A DNA stretch of 64,000 bases, taken from the NCBI RefSeq assembly GCF_024360925.2, contig NZ_CP113517.1, forward strand, positions 310,001 through 374,000. Reading direction: 5' to 3'. Position numbers and translations under genes: made by a program. The notes under the pieces were generated by a model. The model saw nothing but the letters and a program-made list of their open reading frames with translations. It was not told the DNA's origin and searched no databases. Of this stretch, positions 38,443 to 46,931 are shown in pieces (positions within the stretch are counted from its first letter, which is position 1; each line of letters starts with the position of its first letter). This DNA is from Methylomonas rapida. Its GTDB lineage: Bacteria > Pseudomonadota > Gammaproteobacteria > Methylococcales > Methylomonadaceae.

Positions 38443-38559
38443 ATGACTAACGGGATCAAGCCTATTGTGTTTCGGCTACTTGATGGCTTTGGCTTGCATG
38501 CCGAGGATTTTAGCCGTAAGAGACTCCAAGTCGCTAACATTCTCTGTTTGATTGGCTAG
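38443..38559 (+). pseudogene. Remnant of the 5' end of a phosphoglycerate mutase gene (gpmI-like)
   Basis: A 38-codon reading frame whose first part reads IKPIVFRLLDGFGLHAED. This resembles the start of cofactor-independent phosphoglycerate mutase (pattern KPxVxxxLDGxGxxxE), after which the similarity ends and a stop follows 2 bases before envC. In E. coli and many relatives gpmI is directly upstream of envC, so position and sequence agree on a gene reduced to its first codons by an internal deletion. The active-site serine and all later domains are missing. A coincidental short frame is the alternative. Confidence 0.5.
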
Positions 38560-38561
38560 TA

Positions 38562-39800
38562 ATGAAACTTGGCGCCTGTTTTTGGATCGTCTGTGTCGGT
38601 ATCAGTCCAGCCGTATTCGCGGTTGATGCCGGCAATGCGCGCGAACTGGCCGATGTGCAAGCCAAGATTCAGCGGGTTGGCGCAGATGTTAAAAAGCTCG
38701 CGCTCGAAAAGTCTGGGCAAATCGAAGAATTGCGCAGACTCGAAAAACAGTTTGGGGAGCAGGTCAATGCACTGACGGCGATCAAAGTCGAAATCAAGCA
38801 GCAAGAGCAGGTGCTTGAAGAAGTTAGGGGCAAAATCGGCGTTACGCAAAAAAATTTGCAGGAACAGCGGCGCAGTTTGGAGGGGCTGGTCAAATCGGCT
38901 TATGCCATGGGTGACAAGGAAGGTTTGAATGTGTTGCTTAATCAACGCGACCCTGCCTTATCCGGGCGGATGCTGGTTTATTACGATTACATCAGCAAAG
39001 CCAGGCTACGGAAACTGCAGGCCATACGAGACGATGTCAAAAGTTTGAAACAATTGGAGTCGCAAAAGGATACCGAGACGCAATTGTTGCAGGTGGCACT
39101 GGAAAAGAAACAGCAAGAAACCGACGCACTGCAGGCGCTCAAGGTGCAGCGCGAAAAACTATTGGCGAAACTGAATGAAGAGCACGCCGCCAAGCAAGGA
39201 GAGTTGGCTCACCTGATTCACGATGAGAAAAAATTAGAAACCTTGCTGGCATCATTGCCCAAATCTGATGATAATGCGGTGCAAGCACCTCCGCCAGAGC
39301 CGGCCATTGAAAAAAAACGGGTTATCTCAGCGCAAAAGCCTTCGCCGGTTTCGTCCAAGAAACTTGATGAACCTCCAAAAGTCATTCAATCAGGGAAAGC
39401 CTTTGCCGAATTGCAAGGCCAGTTACCATGGCCGGTGCAGGGAGCCATCGTCGAGCGGTTCGGTAGTCGGCGATTCGAAACCACATGGGATGGCACGGTG
39501 ATCGGCGCGAGCGAAGGCGCCGACATTCGCGCGGTTGCCGCTGGGCGCGTTGTTTATGCCGATTGGTTGCGTGGTTATGGTTTGATGATCATTGTGGATC
39601 ATGGCAAAGGCTATATGAGCTTGTATGCGTTCAATCAAAGTCTGCGTAAAAGCGTGGGCGATTATGTCAGGGCGGGGGAGGCTTTGGCTTCGGTAGGACG
39701 CAGTGGCGGACGGTCGCAAGCAGCACTTTATTTCGGCATTCGCAATAAGGGCAGGGCGGTTGATCCGGAGAAATGGTGTCGTAAGTTGGGTAAGGGTTAA
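38562..39800 (+). CDS. envC: Murein hydrolase activator EnvC
   Basis: A 412-residue exported protein: signal peptide (about 1-21, cut after VFA), long coiled coil (about 25-240) that contacts FtsEX, a variable linker, and a C-terminal LytM/M23 domain (about 295-410). The zinc ligands of active M23 peptidases are replaced (for example SLYAFNQ where SLYGHN-like is usual), as in EnvC, which activates the amidases AmiA/AmiB instead of cutting itself. It is followed 38 bases later by ctpA, and the envC-ctpA pair is common. Confidence 0.92.
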   Translation: MKLGACFWIVCVGISPAVFAVDAGNARELADVQAKIQRVGADVKKLALEKSGQIEELRRLEKQFGEQVNALTAIKVEIKQQEQVLEEVRGKIGVTQKNLQEQRRSLEGLVKSAYAMGDKEGLNVLLNQRDPALSGRMLVYYDYISKARLRKLQAIRDDVKSLKQLESQKDTETQLLQVALEKKQQETDALQALKVQREKLLAKLNEEHAAKQGELAHLIHDEKKLETLLASLPKSDDNAVQAPPPEPAIEKKRVISAQKPSPVSSKKLDEPPKVIQSGKAFAELQGQLPWPVQGAIVERFGSRRFETTWDGTVIGASEGADIRAVAAGRVVYADWLRGYGLMIIVDHGKGYMSLYAFNQSLRKSVGDYVRAGEALASVGRSGGRSQAALYFGIRNKGRAVDPEKWCRKLGKG

Positions 39801-39838
39801 TTTAAACTAGGAAACGGGTTGTTGGAGTTTTAAAACAC

Positions 39839-41200
39839 ATGCGGAAAAAAACGAATATTTTGATTTTATTGCTTGGCTTTTGTCTGGGCGCGATGGTCAG
39901 TTTATGCAGTAGCGTGCTGGCGGAAAAAGATTCCCCGCTGTCGGCGGGAGTAGAGGATGCGCAAACCTTGCCATTTGAGGAGCTCCGGACTTTTACCGAA
40001 ATTTTTGGCCGCATCAAGCAAGACTATGTTGAGCAAGTGTCGGACAAAAAGCTGCTGGAGGATGCGATTCGCGGCATGTTGTCTGGTTTGGATCCGCATT
40101 CGGCTTATCTGGCGAGCGAGGAATACAAGGAGCTGCAAGAAGGTACCACTGGTCAGTTCGGTGGCTTGGGTATTGAGGTAGGCATGGAGAACGGCTTTGT
40201 CAAAGTCGTTTCTCCGATAGACGATACTCCTGCGCACAAGGCGGGTATCAAGGCCGGGGATTTGATCGTGCGCCTCGACGATAAGCCCGTAAAAGGAATG
40301 TCTCTGGCCGAGGCCGTCAAAATGATGCGTGGCGAACCTGGCAGCAAAATTGTATTGACCGTCGTTCGGGAGGGTGCGGAAGCCCCGCTAAAGTTTGAAA
40401 TCACGCGTGACATTATCAAGGTCAAAAGCGTTAAAAGTCGCTTGCTAGAGAAAAACTACGGCTATGTCAGAATCAGCAGTTTTCAGTCCGGTACCGGTGA
40501 AGGCTTGCTTGAGGCGATTGCCGAGCTGAAAAAGGAAAATGATTCTCCGTTGAAGGGAATAGTGCTGGATTTGCGTAACAATCCTGGCGGTGTGTTGAAT
40601 GCTGCTGTCGATGTCAGCGATGCCTTCATCGAGTCTGGCCTGATTGTCTATACCGAGGGGCGAATCAAGAATTCCGAAATGCGTTTCAATGCAACGCCGG
40701 ATGACGTGCTGAATGGCGCACCGATCGTGGTCTTGATCAACGGGGGCTCTGCGTCGGCGTCCGAAATCGTCGCCGGCGCGTTGCAGGATCATAAGCGTGC
40801 CATCATCATGGGTGAAAAATCATTTGGCAAAGGGTCGGTGCAAACCATTCTGCCGACCAGCAATGGGGCCGCGGTCAAATTGACCACCGCGCGCTATTTC
40901 ACGCCATCCGGGCGTTCCATTCAGGCTGAGGGTATCGAGCCCGATGTGACGCTGGCACGAGTCAAATTGGAGGCTTTGGAAAAGGCGCAGGTTGAAGGGA
41001 TCAAGGAAGCGGATTTGTCGGGCCATTTGACCAACGGCAACAAGCAGGACAAAAAGTCTGAGGACGATGGCAAGGACGACGAAAAAGAGACGCTGGATAA
41101 GAACAGTGACGAAACGGGGCCGGATATCGACGTGCGTGATTATCCGCTACATGAGGCCTTGAATTTGTTGAAAGGCGTTAGTATTTGGAAGACCAAATGA
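39839..41200 (+). CDS. ctpA: Carboxy-terminal processing protease CtpA (S41)
   Basis: A 453-residue periplasmic serine protease with an N-terminal export signal or anchor (about 6-28). A PDZ domain (about 105-180, GGLGIEVGMENGF) precedes the S41 core. Catalytic residues are S306 in GGSASASEIVAG and K331 in SFGKGSVQT. A charged linker rich in Lys, Asp and Glu (about 395-430) lies near the C-terminus. Such proteases trim envelope proteins, including cell-wall hydrolases, consistent with its place after envC. It ends before a bidirectional terminator. Confidence 0.94.
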   Translation: MRKKTNILILLLGFCLGAMVSLCSSVLAEKDSPLSAGVEDAQTLPFEELRTFTEIFGRIKQDYVEQVSDKKLLEDAIRGMLSGLDPHSAYLASEEYKELQEGTTGQFGGLGIEVGMENGFVKVVSPIDDTPAHKAGIKAGDLIVRLDDKPVKGMSLAEAVKMMRGEPGSKIVLTVVREGAEAPLKFEITRDIIKVKSVKSRLLEKNYGYVRISSFQSGTGEGLLEAIAELKKENDSPLKGIVLDLRNNPGGVLNAAVDVSDAFIESGLIVYTEGRIKNSEMRFNATPDDVLNGAPIVVLINGGSASASEIVAGALQDHKRAIIMGEKSFGKGSVQTILPTSNGAAVKLTTARYFTPSGRSIQAEGIEPDVTLARVKLEALEKAQVEGIKEADLSGHLTNGNKQDKKSEDDGKDDEKETLDKNSDETGPDIDVRDYPLHEALNLLKGVSIWKTK

Positions 41201-41280
41201 CGCATTGCCCATGGGTGAGGTCATGACTCCCGCGGTTTAGCGTGGAGTCATGCGGGCTGTCATTTTTGCGTAGACCGTAA

Positions 41281-41323
41281 AGCAAAAAAACCGGCCGATG
41301 AACATTTCATCGGCCGGTTTTTT
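41281..41323. terminator. Bidirectional intrinsic terminator between ctpA and the DUF934 gene
   Basis: A perfect 12-bp stem CCGGCCGATGAA / TTCATCGGCCGG with a 3-base loop, flanked by seven A on the left and six T on the right, so it works as a terminator on either strand for the convergent genes. An upstream second hairpin (CATGACTCC / GGAGTCATG, about 41222-41253) lacks a T-run. Confidence 0.92.
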
Positions 41324-41368
41324 ATGCGTGCGATATTGCCGATCAACCGGACAGGTATTGCAACTAAC

Positions 41369-41824
41369 CTAGTTGATCGAGGCTTGGTAGCGGACAGAGA
41401 AATCGTTCAAGGCCTTCAAGGCGCGTTCGCAATCTTTTGTTTCGGCAAATTCAAAAGTGTCCACCCCAACGCGGTGCAAGTAAAACACTTGATCGCTGAT
41501 GAAATTTCCGACGGCGCGGATTTCGCCCCGGTAGCCATCACGGCTTCTGAGTAGTTGCGCGGCAGAGAACAGGCGGCCGTCGGTGAAGGCCGGAAACTCC
41601 AGTTCGACCAGGCTGATATGGCTCCAATCTTCTTGCGTCAGATTGGCGGTTGAGTCAAGCGGCGCGATTCTGATGCCAACTTTTCCCGCATGGTTTTTAA
41701 GCGCGGCCTTTTCTTCGAGCCAGCGCTTGAGCGTAACGGTGATATTGCCTCCGGCGAGCGGCGCATCGTCGGCGACAAAGGTCCAGTTGTTTTCGGTTAT
41801 CTGCTGGTCTTTAATGATTGGCAT
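41369..41824 (-). CDS. DUF934 protein, partner of the sulfite reductase
   Basis: A 151-residue DUF934 protein. The family is typically encoded directly after the siroheme sulfite/nitrite reductase in pseudomonads and relatives, and is thought to help reduction, but its role is not established. The conserved part is GRLFSAAQLLRSRDGYRGEIRAVGNF and the following DQVFYLHRVGVDTFE (about 85-125), split here in description. Its start overlaps the reductase gene by 14 bases, indicating one transcript. Confidence 0.88.
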   Translation of the reverse strand: MPIIKDQQITENNWTFVADDAPLAGGNITVTLKRWLEEKAALKNHAGKVGIRIAPLDSTANLTQEDWSHISLVELEFPAFTDGRLFSAAQLLRSRDGYRGEIRAVGNFISDQVFYLHRVGVDTFEFAETKDCERALKALNDFSVRYQASIN

Positions 41825-43463
41825 AGACTTTTTCTCTAAAAGGTTCGAGGCCGACGCGGTTTACGGTTTGTAAGAAAGGTTCGTCTTCCAGGCGTTGCTG
41901 CACATAGACTTCAAGAATCCGGGTGATGGAGTCGGTGATGTCTTCTTTGGATACGGCCGGGCCCAGGCGCTCGCCAATTGCCGCTTCGTTTTCCGATGAG
42001 CCGCCCAGCGTGATTTGATACCACTCTTCGCCTTTCTTATCGACGCCGAGGATGCCGATGTGGCCGACGCTTTGGTGGGCGCAGCCGTTCATGCAGCCGG
42101 ACATGTTGATCTTGATGTCGCCCAGGTCGTGGATGTAGTCCATGTCGTCTAGCGCGGTGTTGATTTCTTTGGCGACACCGATCGAGCTTGCATTGGCCAG
42201 CGAGCAAAAATCCAGGCCAGGGCAGCAAATCATGTCTGTTACCGTGCCAATGTTGGGCGTGGCCAGTTTCAGCTCGTCCAGTTTTTGCCATAAGGCATAA
42301 AGATCGCCTTGTTTGACATCGGCCAGGACCAGGTTCTGCCTGTGGGTGCTGCGCGCTTCGCCGAAGCTGTATTGATCAGCCAGGTCAGCCAGATTATCCA
42401 GTTGATCGGCCGTAATGTCGCCCGGTGGTGAATCCGGTGCTTTCAAGGAAACGAAAATGGCTCGATAACCAGGCACTCTGTGGTCGGCACTGTTGTATTT
42501 GATCCATTTTGCAAAGGCCTCGTCGGCAGTCTGACGCTCGGCAAAGCTGGTGTCACCGGCCGCAGCGGTGTCGTAGGCGGGCGGCGTGAAGAAGGTTTTC
42601 ATCGCTTCAATGCGTTCGTCGCTTAGCAGCATGTCGTCTCGAATGCGCAGCCATTCCTCTTCCACCAGAGCCGTGAATTTTTCCAGGCCGGTTTCCTTGA
42701 CCAGGATTTTGATGCGCGCCTTGTATTTATTGTCGCGTCTGCCCAGTAAGTTGTAGACGCGCAGAATCGCTTCCAGATAAGACAGTAGATGTTTTTTCTC
42801 CAGGAATGGCTTGACGGTTTGGCCGATGATGGGTGTTCGGCCCAGGCCGCCGCCCGCCAGTACTCTAAAGCCGACTTCACCTTGTTCGTTGCGCACCAGA
42901 TAAACGCCTATGTCATGAAGCTGCACGGCCGCGCGGTCCCGTGCCGAGCCGCTGACGGCAATCTTGAACTTGCGAGGCAGATAAGCGAACTCCGGGTGCA
43001 GGGTCGTCCATTGGCGGATGATTTCGCAATAAGGGCGAGGGTCTTCGATTTCATCGACGCAAACGCCGGCCAAATGATCCGAAGTCGTATTGCGCAAGCA
43101 GTTGCCGCTGGTTTGGATCGCATGCATTTGCACGGTTGCCAAATCGGCCAGAATATCGGGCACTCTTTCCAGTGCCGGCCAGTTGTATTGCACGTTTTGG
43201 CGGGTCGTGAAATGGCAATAACCTTTATCATAGTCACGAGCGACCTTGGCCAGCATCCTGAGTTGTTTGGATGACAGTAAGCCGTAGGGTACCGCGACCC
43301 TTAGCATGGGGGCATGGGTTTGAATGTAGAGGCCGTTCATCAGGCGTAGCGCTCTGAATTCATCAGGGCCGAGTTCGCCGTGCAGAAATCGCTCGGTTTG
43401 GCCGCGGAACTGGCTAACGCGCTCTTCGATAAGCGTTTGATCTTGCTCGTTATATTGATACAT
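41811..43463 (-). CDS. cysI: Siroheme sulfite (or nitrite) reductase, CysI-like
   Basis: A 550-residue siroheme [4Fe-4S] reductase of assimilatory type. The two repeats start with LRVAVPYGLLSSKQL and FTTRQNVQYNW (about 88-98). Siroheme/cluster cysteines are in ICCPGLDFCSLA (about 413-424) and SGCMNGCAHQ (about 455-464). The six-electron reduction of sulfite to sulfide for cysteine is the likely job; nitrite reduction cannot be excluded from sequence alone. No CysJ flavoprotein is nearby, so ferredoxin or another donor is expected. A good promoter precedes it. Confidence 0.9.
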   Translation of the reverse strand: MYQYNEQDQTLIEERVSQFRGQTERFLHGELGPDEFRALRLMNGLYIQTHAPMLRVAVPYGLLSSKQLRMLAKVARDYDKGYCHFTTRQNVQYNWPALERVPDILADLATVQMHAIQTSGNCLRNTTSDHLAGVCVDEIEDPRPYCEIIRQWTTLHPEFAYLPRKFKIAVSGSARDRAAVQLHDIGVYLVRNEQGEVGFRVLAGGGLGRTPIIGQTVKPFLEKKHLLSYLEAILRVYNLLGRRDNKYKARIKILVKETGLEKFTALVEEEWLRIRDDMLLSDERIEAMKTFFTPPAYDTAAAGDTSFAERQTADEAFAKWIKYNSADHRVPGYRAIFVSLKAPDSPPGDITADQLDNLADLADQYSFGEARSTHRQNLVLADVKQGDLYALWQKLDELKLATPNIGTVTDMICCPGLDFCSLANASSIGVAKEINTALDDMDYIHDLGDIKINMSGCMNGCAHQSVGHIGILGVDKKGEEWYQITLGGSSENEAAIGERLGPAVSKEDITDSITRILEVYVQQRLEDEPFLQTVNRVGLEPFREKVYANH

Positions 43464-43508
43464 TTAGACGTGTTTTGTGCTTGACGGACGAATTTGATAA
43501 GGCCAGAA

Positions 43509-43537
43509 ATAATATACTGGCAGGCTTTAAATGACAA
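43509..43537 (-). promoter_or_regulatory. Sigma-70-type promoter for the sulfite reductase gene
   Basis: Minus strand -35 TTGTCA (43532-43537), 17-base spacer, -10 TATTAT (43509-43514); five of six matches in each box. It places the transcript start about 40 bases before the ATG. Confidence 0.6.
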
Positions 43538-43588
43538 AGATTATTGTATGGTGATAACATGGCGAACTGATTTTTTCACCATTAATTA

Positions 43589-44980
43589 ATGACTAAAACT
43601 TTAGAGGTAGAGGGGGTTATCTTGTTGCGCTTACTGTTGATTTTGGCCGGCTTGCTGTTTTTGCCGGAAATAGCCATGGCCGAAGAGTTTCATAATCTAG
43701 GGATGACTGGGACCGAACGGGGTATTTATACCGTACTGATCTTTTTGGTGGCCTATGGTTTCGTAATGACCGAGGAATTTACCCATTTGCGTAAATCCAA
43801 GCCGGTCATTTTTGCCGCTGCCGTTATCTGGGCGCATGTGGCCATCTTGGCTCAAGAAGCCGGTGTTCCCGGCGAGGAACTGCATAAAGCCTTCGAGCAT
43901 GATTTGAAGGAATATGCCGAGTTGATGTTGTTCCTGCTCGTCGCGATGACTTACATCAATGCGATGGCCGAGCGTAACGTATTCGAAGCCTTGCGTTCCT
44001 GGATGATCAGGAAGCAGTTTGGCTATAAGCAGCTGTTCTGGATCACCGGTATCATTACCTTCTTCCTGTCTTCGGTTGCCGACAACCTGACTTCTGCGCT
44101 GTTGGTCGGCGCGGTCGTATTGGCTGTTGGTGCGGACAATGAAAAATTCGTTTCAATCGGTTTTGTCAATCTGGTGATCGCGGCGAATGCCGGTGGTGCG
44201 TTTTGTCCGTTCGGCGACATCACGACCTTGATGGTTTGGCAGGCTGGTTATGCGGAATTTTTTGATTTCTTCAAGTTGTTCATTCCGTCCGTGGTGAACT
44301 ATGTGGTGCCCGCATTCTTCATGTGGCAGGCCGTTCCCGATGAGCAACCCAAAGCAACCAATGAAGCGGCTGTCGAGATGAAGCCGGGCGCGCTAGTGAT
44401 ATGCGGTTTGTTCGGCTTGACCATTGCCTCTGCTGTTAGTTTCAAGCAGTTTCTGCATTTGCCGCCGTTCATGGGCATGATGCTCGGTTTGTCGGTGTTG
44501 ATGCTGTATGGCTATAGCTTGCATGTGCGTTACAGCGTGCAAGGCAGCGGTTTCGACATTTTTAACAAGGTCAAAGATGCCGAATGGGATACCTTGCTGT
44601 TTTTCTTTGGTGTCGTTTTTGCGGTAGGCGGTCTGGGCTATATTGGTTACCTGGAGTTGATGTCTCAAGGCATGTACGATGGCTTGGGTGCTACCACTGC
44701 CAATATCCTGGTAGGCTTGATCTCCGCGATTGTCGATAATATCCCTGTGATGTTTGCGGTGTTGAACATGGGTGTGGATATGGATCTGTACCAATGGTTG
44801 CTGGTGACCCTGACAGCGGGCGTGGGCGGTTCGATGTTATCAATCGGCTCCGCAGCCGGTGTGGCGCTGATGGGGCAGTCCAATCACAAATATACCTTCT
44901 TCAGCCACTTGAAATGGACACCTGTCATTGCGGCCGGTTACGTTGCAAGCATTTTTGTTCACTACCTGATCAACGGCTAA
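43589..44980 (+). CDS. nhaD: Sodium/proton antiporter NhaD
   Basis: A 463-residue integral membrane antiporter of the ion-transporter superfamily with an N-terminal signal-like helix (about 12-30) and about twelve further helices. NhaD-type stretches include FFLSSVADNLTSALLVGAVV (about 150-169), NAGGAFCPFGDITTLMVWQAG and the late SAIVDNIPVMFAVLNM. It exports Na+ or Li+ for protons, giving salt and pH tolerance. The ATG at 43589 lacks a clear ribosome-binding site, whereas an in-frame TTG at 43622 follows AGAGGGGG, so the true start may be 11 codons later. Confidence 0.92.
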   Translation: MTKTLEVEGVILLRLLLILAGLLFLPEIAMAEEFHNLGMTGTERGIYTVLIFLVAYGFVMTEEFTHLRKSKPVIFAAAVIWAHVAILAQEAGVPGEELHKAFEHDLKEYAELMLFLLVAMTYINAMAERNVFEALRSWMIRKQFGYKQLFWITGIITFFLSSVADNLTSALLVGAVVLAVGADNEKFVSIGFVNLVIAANAGGAFCPFGDITTLMVWQAGYAEFFDFFKLFIPSVVNYVVPAFFMWQAVPDEQPKATNEAAVEMKPGALVICGLFGLTIASAVSFKQFLHLPPFMGMMLGLSVLMLYGYSLHVRYSVQGSGFDIFNKVKDAEWDTLLFFFGVVFAVGGLGYIGYLELMSQGMYDGLGATTANILVGLISAIVDNIPVMFAVLNMGVDMDLYQWLLVTLTAGVGGSMLSIGSAAGVALMGQSNHKYTFFSHLKWTPVIAAGYVASIFVHYLING

Positions 44981-45018
44981 AACGCTTTAGGATTTCGTCA
45001 GAAATAACTTCCGCTTAT

Positions 45019-45115
45019 GGTTCCCATGTTTCGCGTGGGAACCTGCTCAGGGACGCTCTAGTACCCCCGAACCGCAGAGCGGTTCAGTCTACATTCCCAC
45101 GCGGAGCATGGGAGC
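45019..45115. repeat. Three-hairpin intergenic repeat element
   Basis: Three adjacent inverted repeats: GGTTCCCATG/CGTGGGAACC (45019-45043), GAACCGC/GCGGTTC (45069-45085) and TTCCCACGCGGAGCATGGGAG (45094-45114). The wording, TTCCCACGC-GGAGC-GTGGGAA, is that of a dispersed palindromic repeat I recall from gammaproteobacterial and methanotroph genomes. It lies between nhaD and the AmpG-like gene and may end nhaD mRNA. Confidence 0.65.
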
Positions 45116-45195
45116 GGTGAGCCCGGAATGCGGGGAATTGTTTTCAATCAAATCCTTAGTTGATCGAATCTTAAAATTGAGGAGAAGCGCTGGCA

Positions 45196-46557
45196 ATGAC
45201 TAGGCAAGGTTGGCGTCACGCTTTTTCCGTTTATACCCAGCCGGTCGTGCTGGGTATGATTTTTCTGGGCTTTTCAGCCGGCCTTCCTTTTATATTGGTT
45301 TCTTCAACCTTGTCCGCTTGGCTGGCGGATGAGAATGTGGATCTGTCCGTGATTGGCTATTTCAGTTTGGTGGGGGTTGCTTATTCCATCAAGTTTCTGT
45401 GGGCGCCGATTATCGATCGATTGCCCTTGCCCTTGTTGACCCGCTGCTTTGGCAAGCGGCGCGGCTGGATGTTGCTTTCCCAGGTCGGGATCGCGGCGGG
45501 GCTCTGGGGGATGAGTCAAGTCCCCGTTGTTACAGGATTGCAGCAAATAGCCTTATTGTCATTATGGGTGGCCTTTTGTTCTGCAACCCAGGATATCGTG
45601 ATCGATGCGTATCGCATAGAAGTCGTAGCGGTGAAGTTTCAGGGCGCAATGGCTGCGATGTATGTGTTTGGTTACCGGTTGTCCTTGCTAGTGGCGGGGG
45701 CCGGAGTGTTTTATATTGCCGAATATGCAAGTTGGCAATTAGCCTATCAGGCCATGGCCGTGTCGATGCTGGTCGGCATCGTGTCTACGCTCTTGCTTGG
45801 GGAACCTGAGCATCGGTTGGATGAAGCGACGCAAGACATCGAAAAAAAATTGGAGCGATCATTCAAGGTCAAGGCGGGTGTTGTGTTGCCGGCGCGATTC
45901 TTGAAATGGTTTGTGGAGGCGGTAATCAGTCCTTTTGTCGAGTTTTTTCAGCGCAACGGCCGAAATGGTCTCGTGATTTTGGCCTTGATTGCGCTTTATA
46001 AAATGAGCGATATCGCCATGGGGGTCATGGCTAATCCTTTTTATTTGGAATTGGGGTTCAGCAAAAAAGAAATCGCCGATGTTACCAAGGTTTTCGGGTT
46101 TTTTATGACCATACTGGGCACTTCGCTGGGTGGGGTATTCGTCGTGCGCTTTGGTATTATGCGGCCATTATTGTTGGGCGCGATCATTGTGGCGCTGACT
46201 AATTTGTTGTTTGCGGTTTTGGCTGCGGTGGAGCCCAATCGATATTTGCTAGCGGGGGTAGTCAGTGCGGATAATCTGTGCGGCGGTATCGCTTCGGCGG
46301 TGTTTATTGCGTATTTATCCAGCTTGACCAATAGCGCCTATACCGCGACGCAATACGCCTTGTTCAGTTCGCTGATGACGCTGCCTGCTAAGCTGATTGG
46401 TGGCTTTTCCGGTCAAATCGTCTCTGGCTATGGCTATCAAGTGTTTTTTATATACGCGGCCGCGCTTGGTTTGCCGGCCATCATTCTAGCCATGGGAGTG
46501 ATGAAAATTCAGGCTGGGAGTCGGAAAGTCAGAGCGGAACACAAAATCGCGGAGTAG
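45196..46557 (+). CDS. ampG: AmpG-like muropeptide permease (MFS)
   Basis: A 453-residue major facilitator protein with about 12-14 helices. The start (VLGMIFLGFSAGLPFILVSSTLSAWL, described in two parts: residues 13-25 and 26-38) and the segment LWAPIIDRLPLP are typical of AmpG, which imports GlcNAc-anhydroMurNAc peptides for wall recycling. AATQ-type motif appears as FCSATQDIVIDAYRIE (about 129-144). The assignment is by family resemblance; other PAT-family transporters carry acetyl-CoA. It stands alone on the plus strand. Confidence 0.82.
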   Translation: MTRQGWRHAFSVYTQPVVLGMIFLGFSAGLPFILVSSTLSAWLADENVDLSVIGYFSLVGVAYSIKFLWAPIIDRLPLPLLTRCFGKRRGWMLLSQVGIAAGLWGMSQVPVVTGLQQIALLSLWVAFCSATQDIVIDAYRIEVVAVKFQGAMAAMYVFGYRLSLLVAGAGVFYIAEYASWQLAYQAMAVSMLVGIVSTLLLGEPEHRLDEATQDIEKKLERSFKVKAGVVLPARFLKWFVEAVISPFVEFFQRNGRNGLVILALIALYKMSDIAMGVMANPFYLELGFSKKEIADVTKVFGFFMTILGTSLGGVFVVRFGIMRPLLLGAIIVALTNLLFAVLAAVEPNRYLLAGVVSADNLCGGIASAVFIAYLSSLTNSAYTATQYALFSSLMTLPAKLIGGFSGQIVSGYGYQVFFIYAAALGLPAIILAMGVMKIQAGSRKVRAEHKIAE

Positions 46558-46662
46558 CTGGAACAAAGTTTGTGCAGTTTTTAATTGCGGTTCAATTGTC
46601 GAAGTCGTATCATAAGCAGTTCTCTATTATTATGATGTGGCCCGAATGGGTATGTGAGCACT

Positions 46663-46863
46663 ATGAAACCAGAAATTCATCCTGAATATAAACAGATTAC
46701 TGTCACTTGTGGTTGCGGTAATGCCTTTGAAACCGGTTCGGTCTTGGCAAAAGACTTGCACATAGAGGTTTGCTCGTCTTGCCATCCTTTTTATACCGGT
46801 AAGCAACGTGTGGTCGACACCTCGGGACGCGTCGACAAATTCCGTAAAAAATTCGGCAAATAA
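46663..46863 (+). CDS. rpmE: 50S ribosomal protein L31
   Basis: A 66-residue L31 with the zinc ribbon: CGC (residues about 14-16), then [20 protein letters not shown] (35-54), the zinc-dependent C+ form. The start [10 protein letters not shown] fits the family; an in-frame GTG three codons upstream is possible but not needed. Stands alone and is followed by two hairpins. Confidence 0.95.
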   Translation: MKPEIHPEYKQITVTCGCGNAFETGSVLAKDLHIEVCSSCHPFYTGKQRVVDTSGRVDKFRKKFGK

Positions 46864-46909
46864 ATCATCCGGATGCGCCTTTCGTAGCCGCCGATTCAGA
46901 AGGCGGCTA

Positions 46910-46930
46910 ATTGCGAGTGATCGCAATTTT
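46910..46930 (+). terminator. Terminator after rpmE
   Basis: ATTGCGA-GTGA-TCGCAAT followed by TTT forms a 7-bp stem with a short T-run. Directly before it a second hairpin TAGCCGCC/GGCGGCTA (46885-46909) strengthens the site. The convergent mrcA gene ends 2 bases later. Confidence 0.55.
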
Positions 46931-46931
46931 C

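Noticed and set aside
38340..38540. 66-codon minus-strand frame before envC
   Set aside because: No family resemblance, no ribosome-binding site, and it overlaps the gpmI remnant read on the plus strand.
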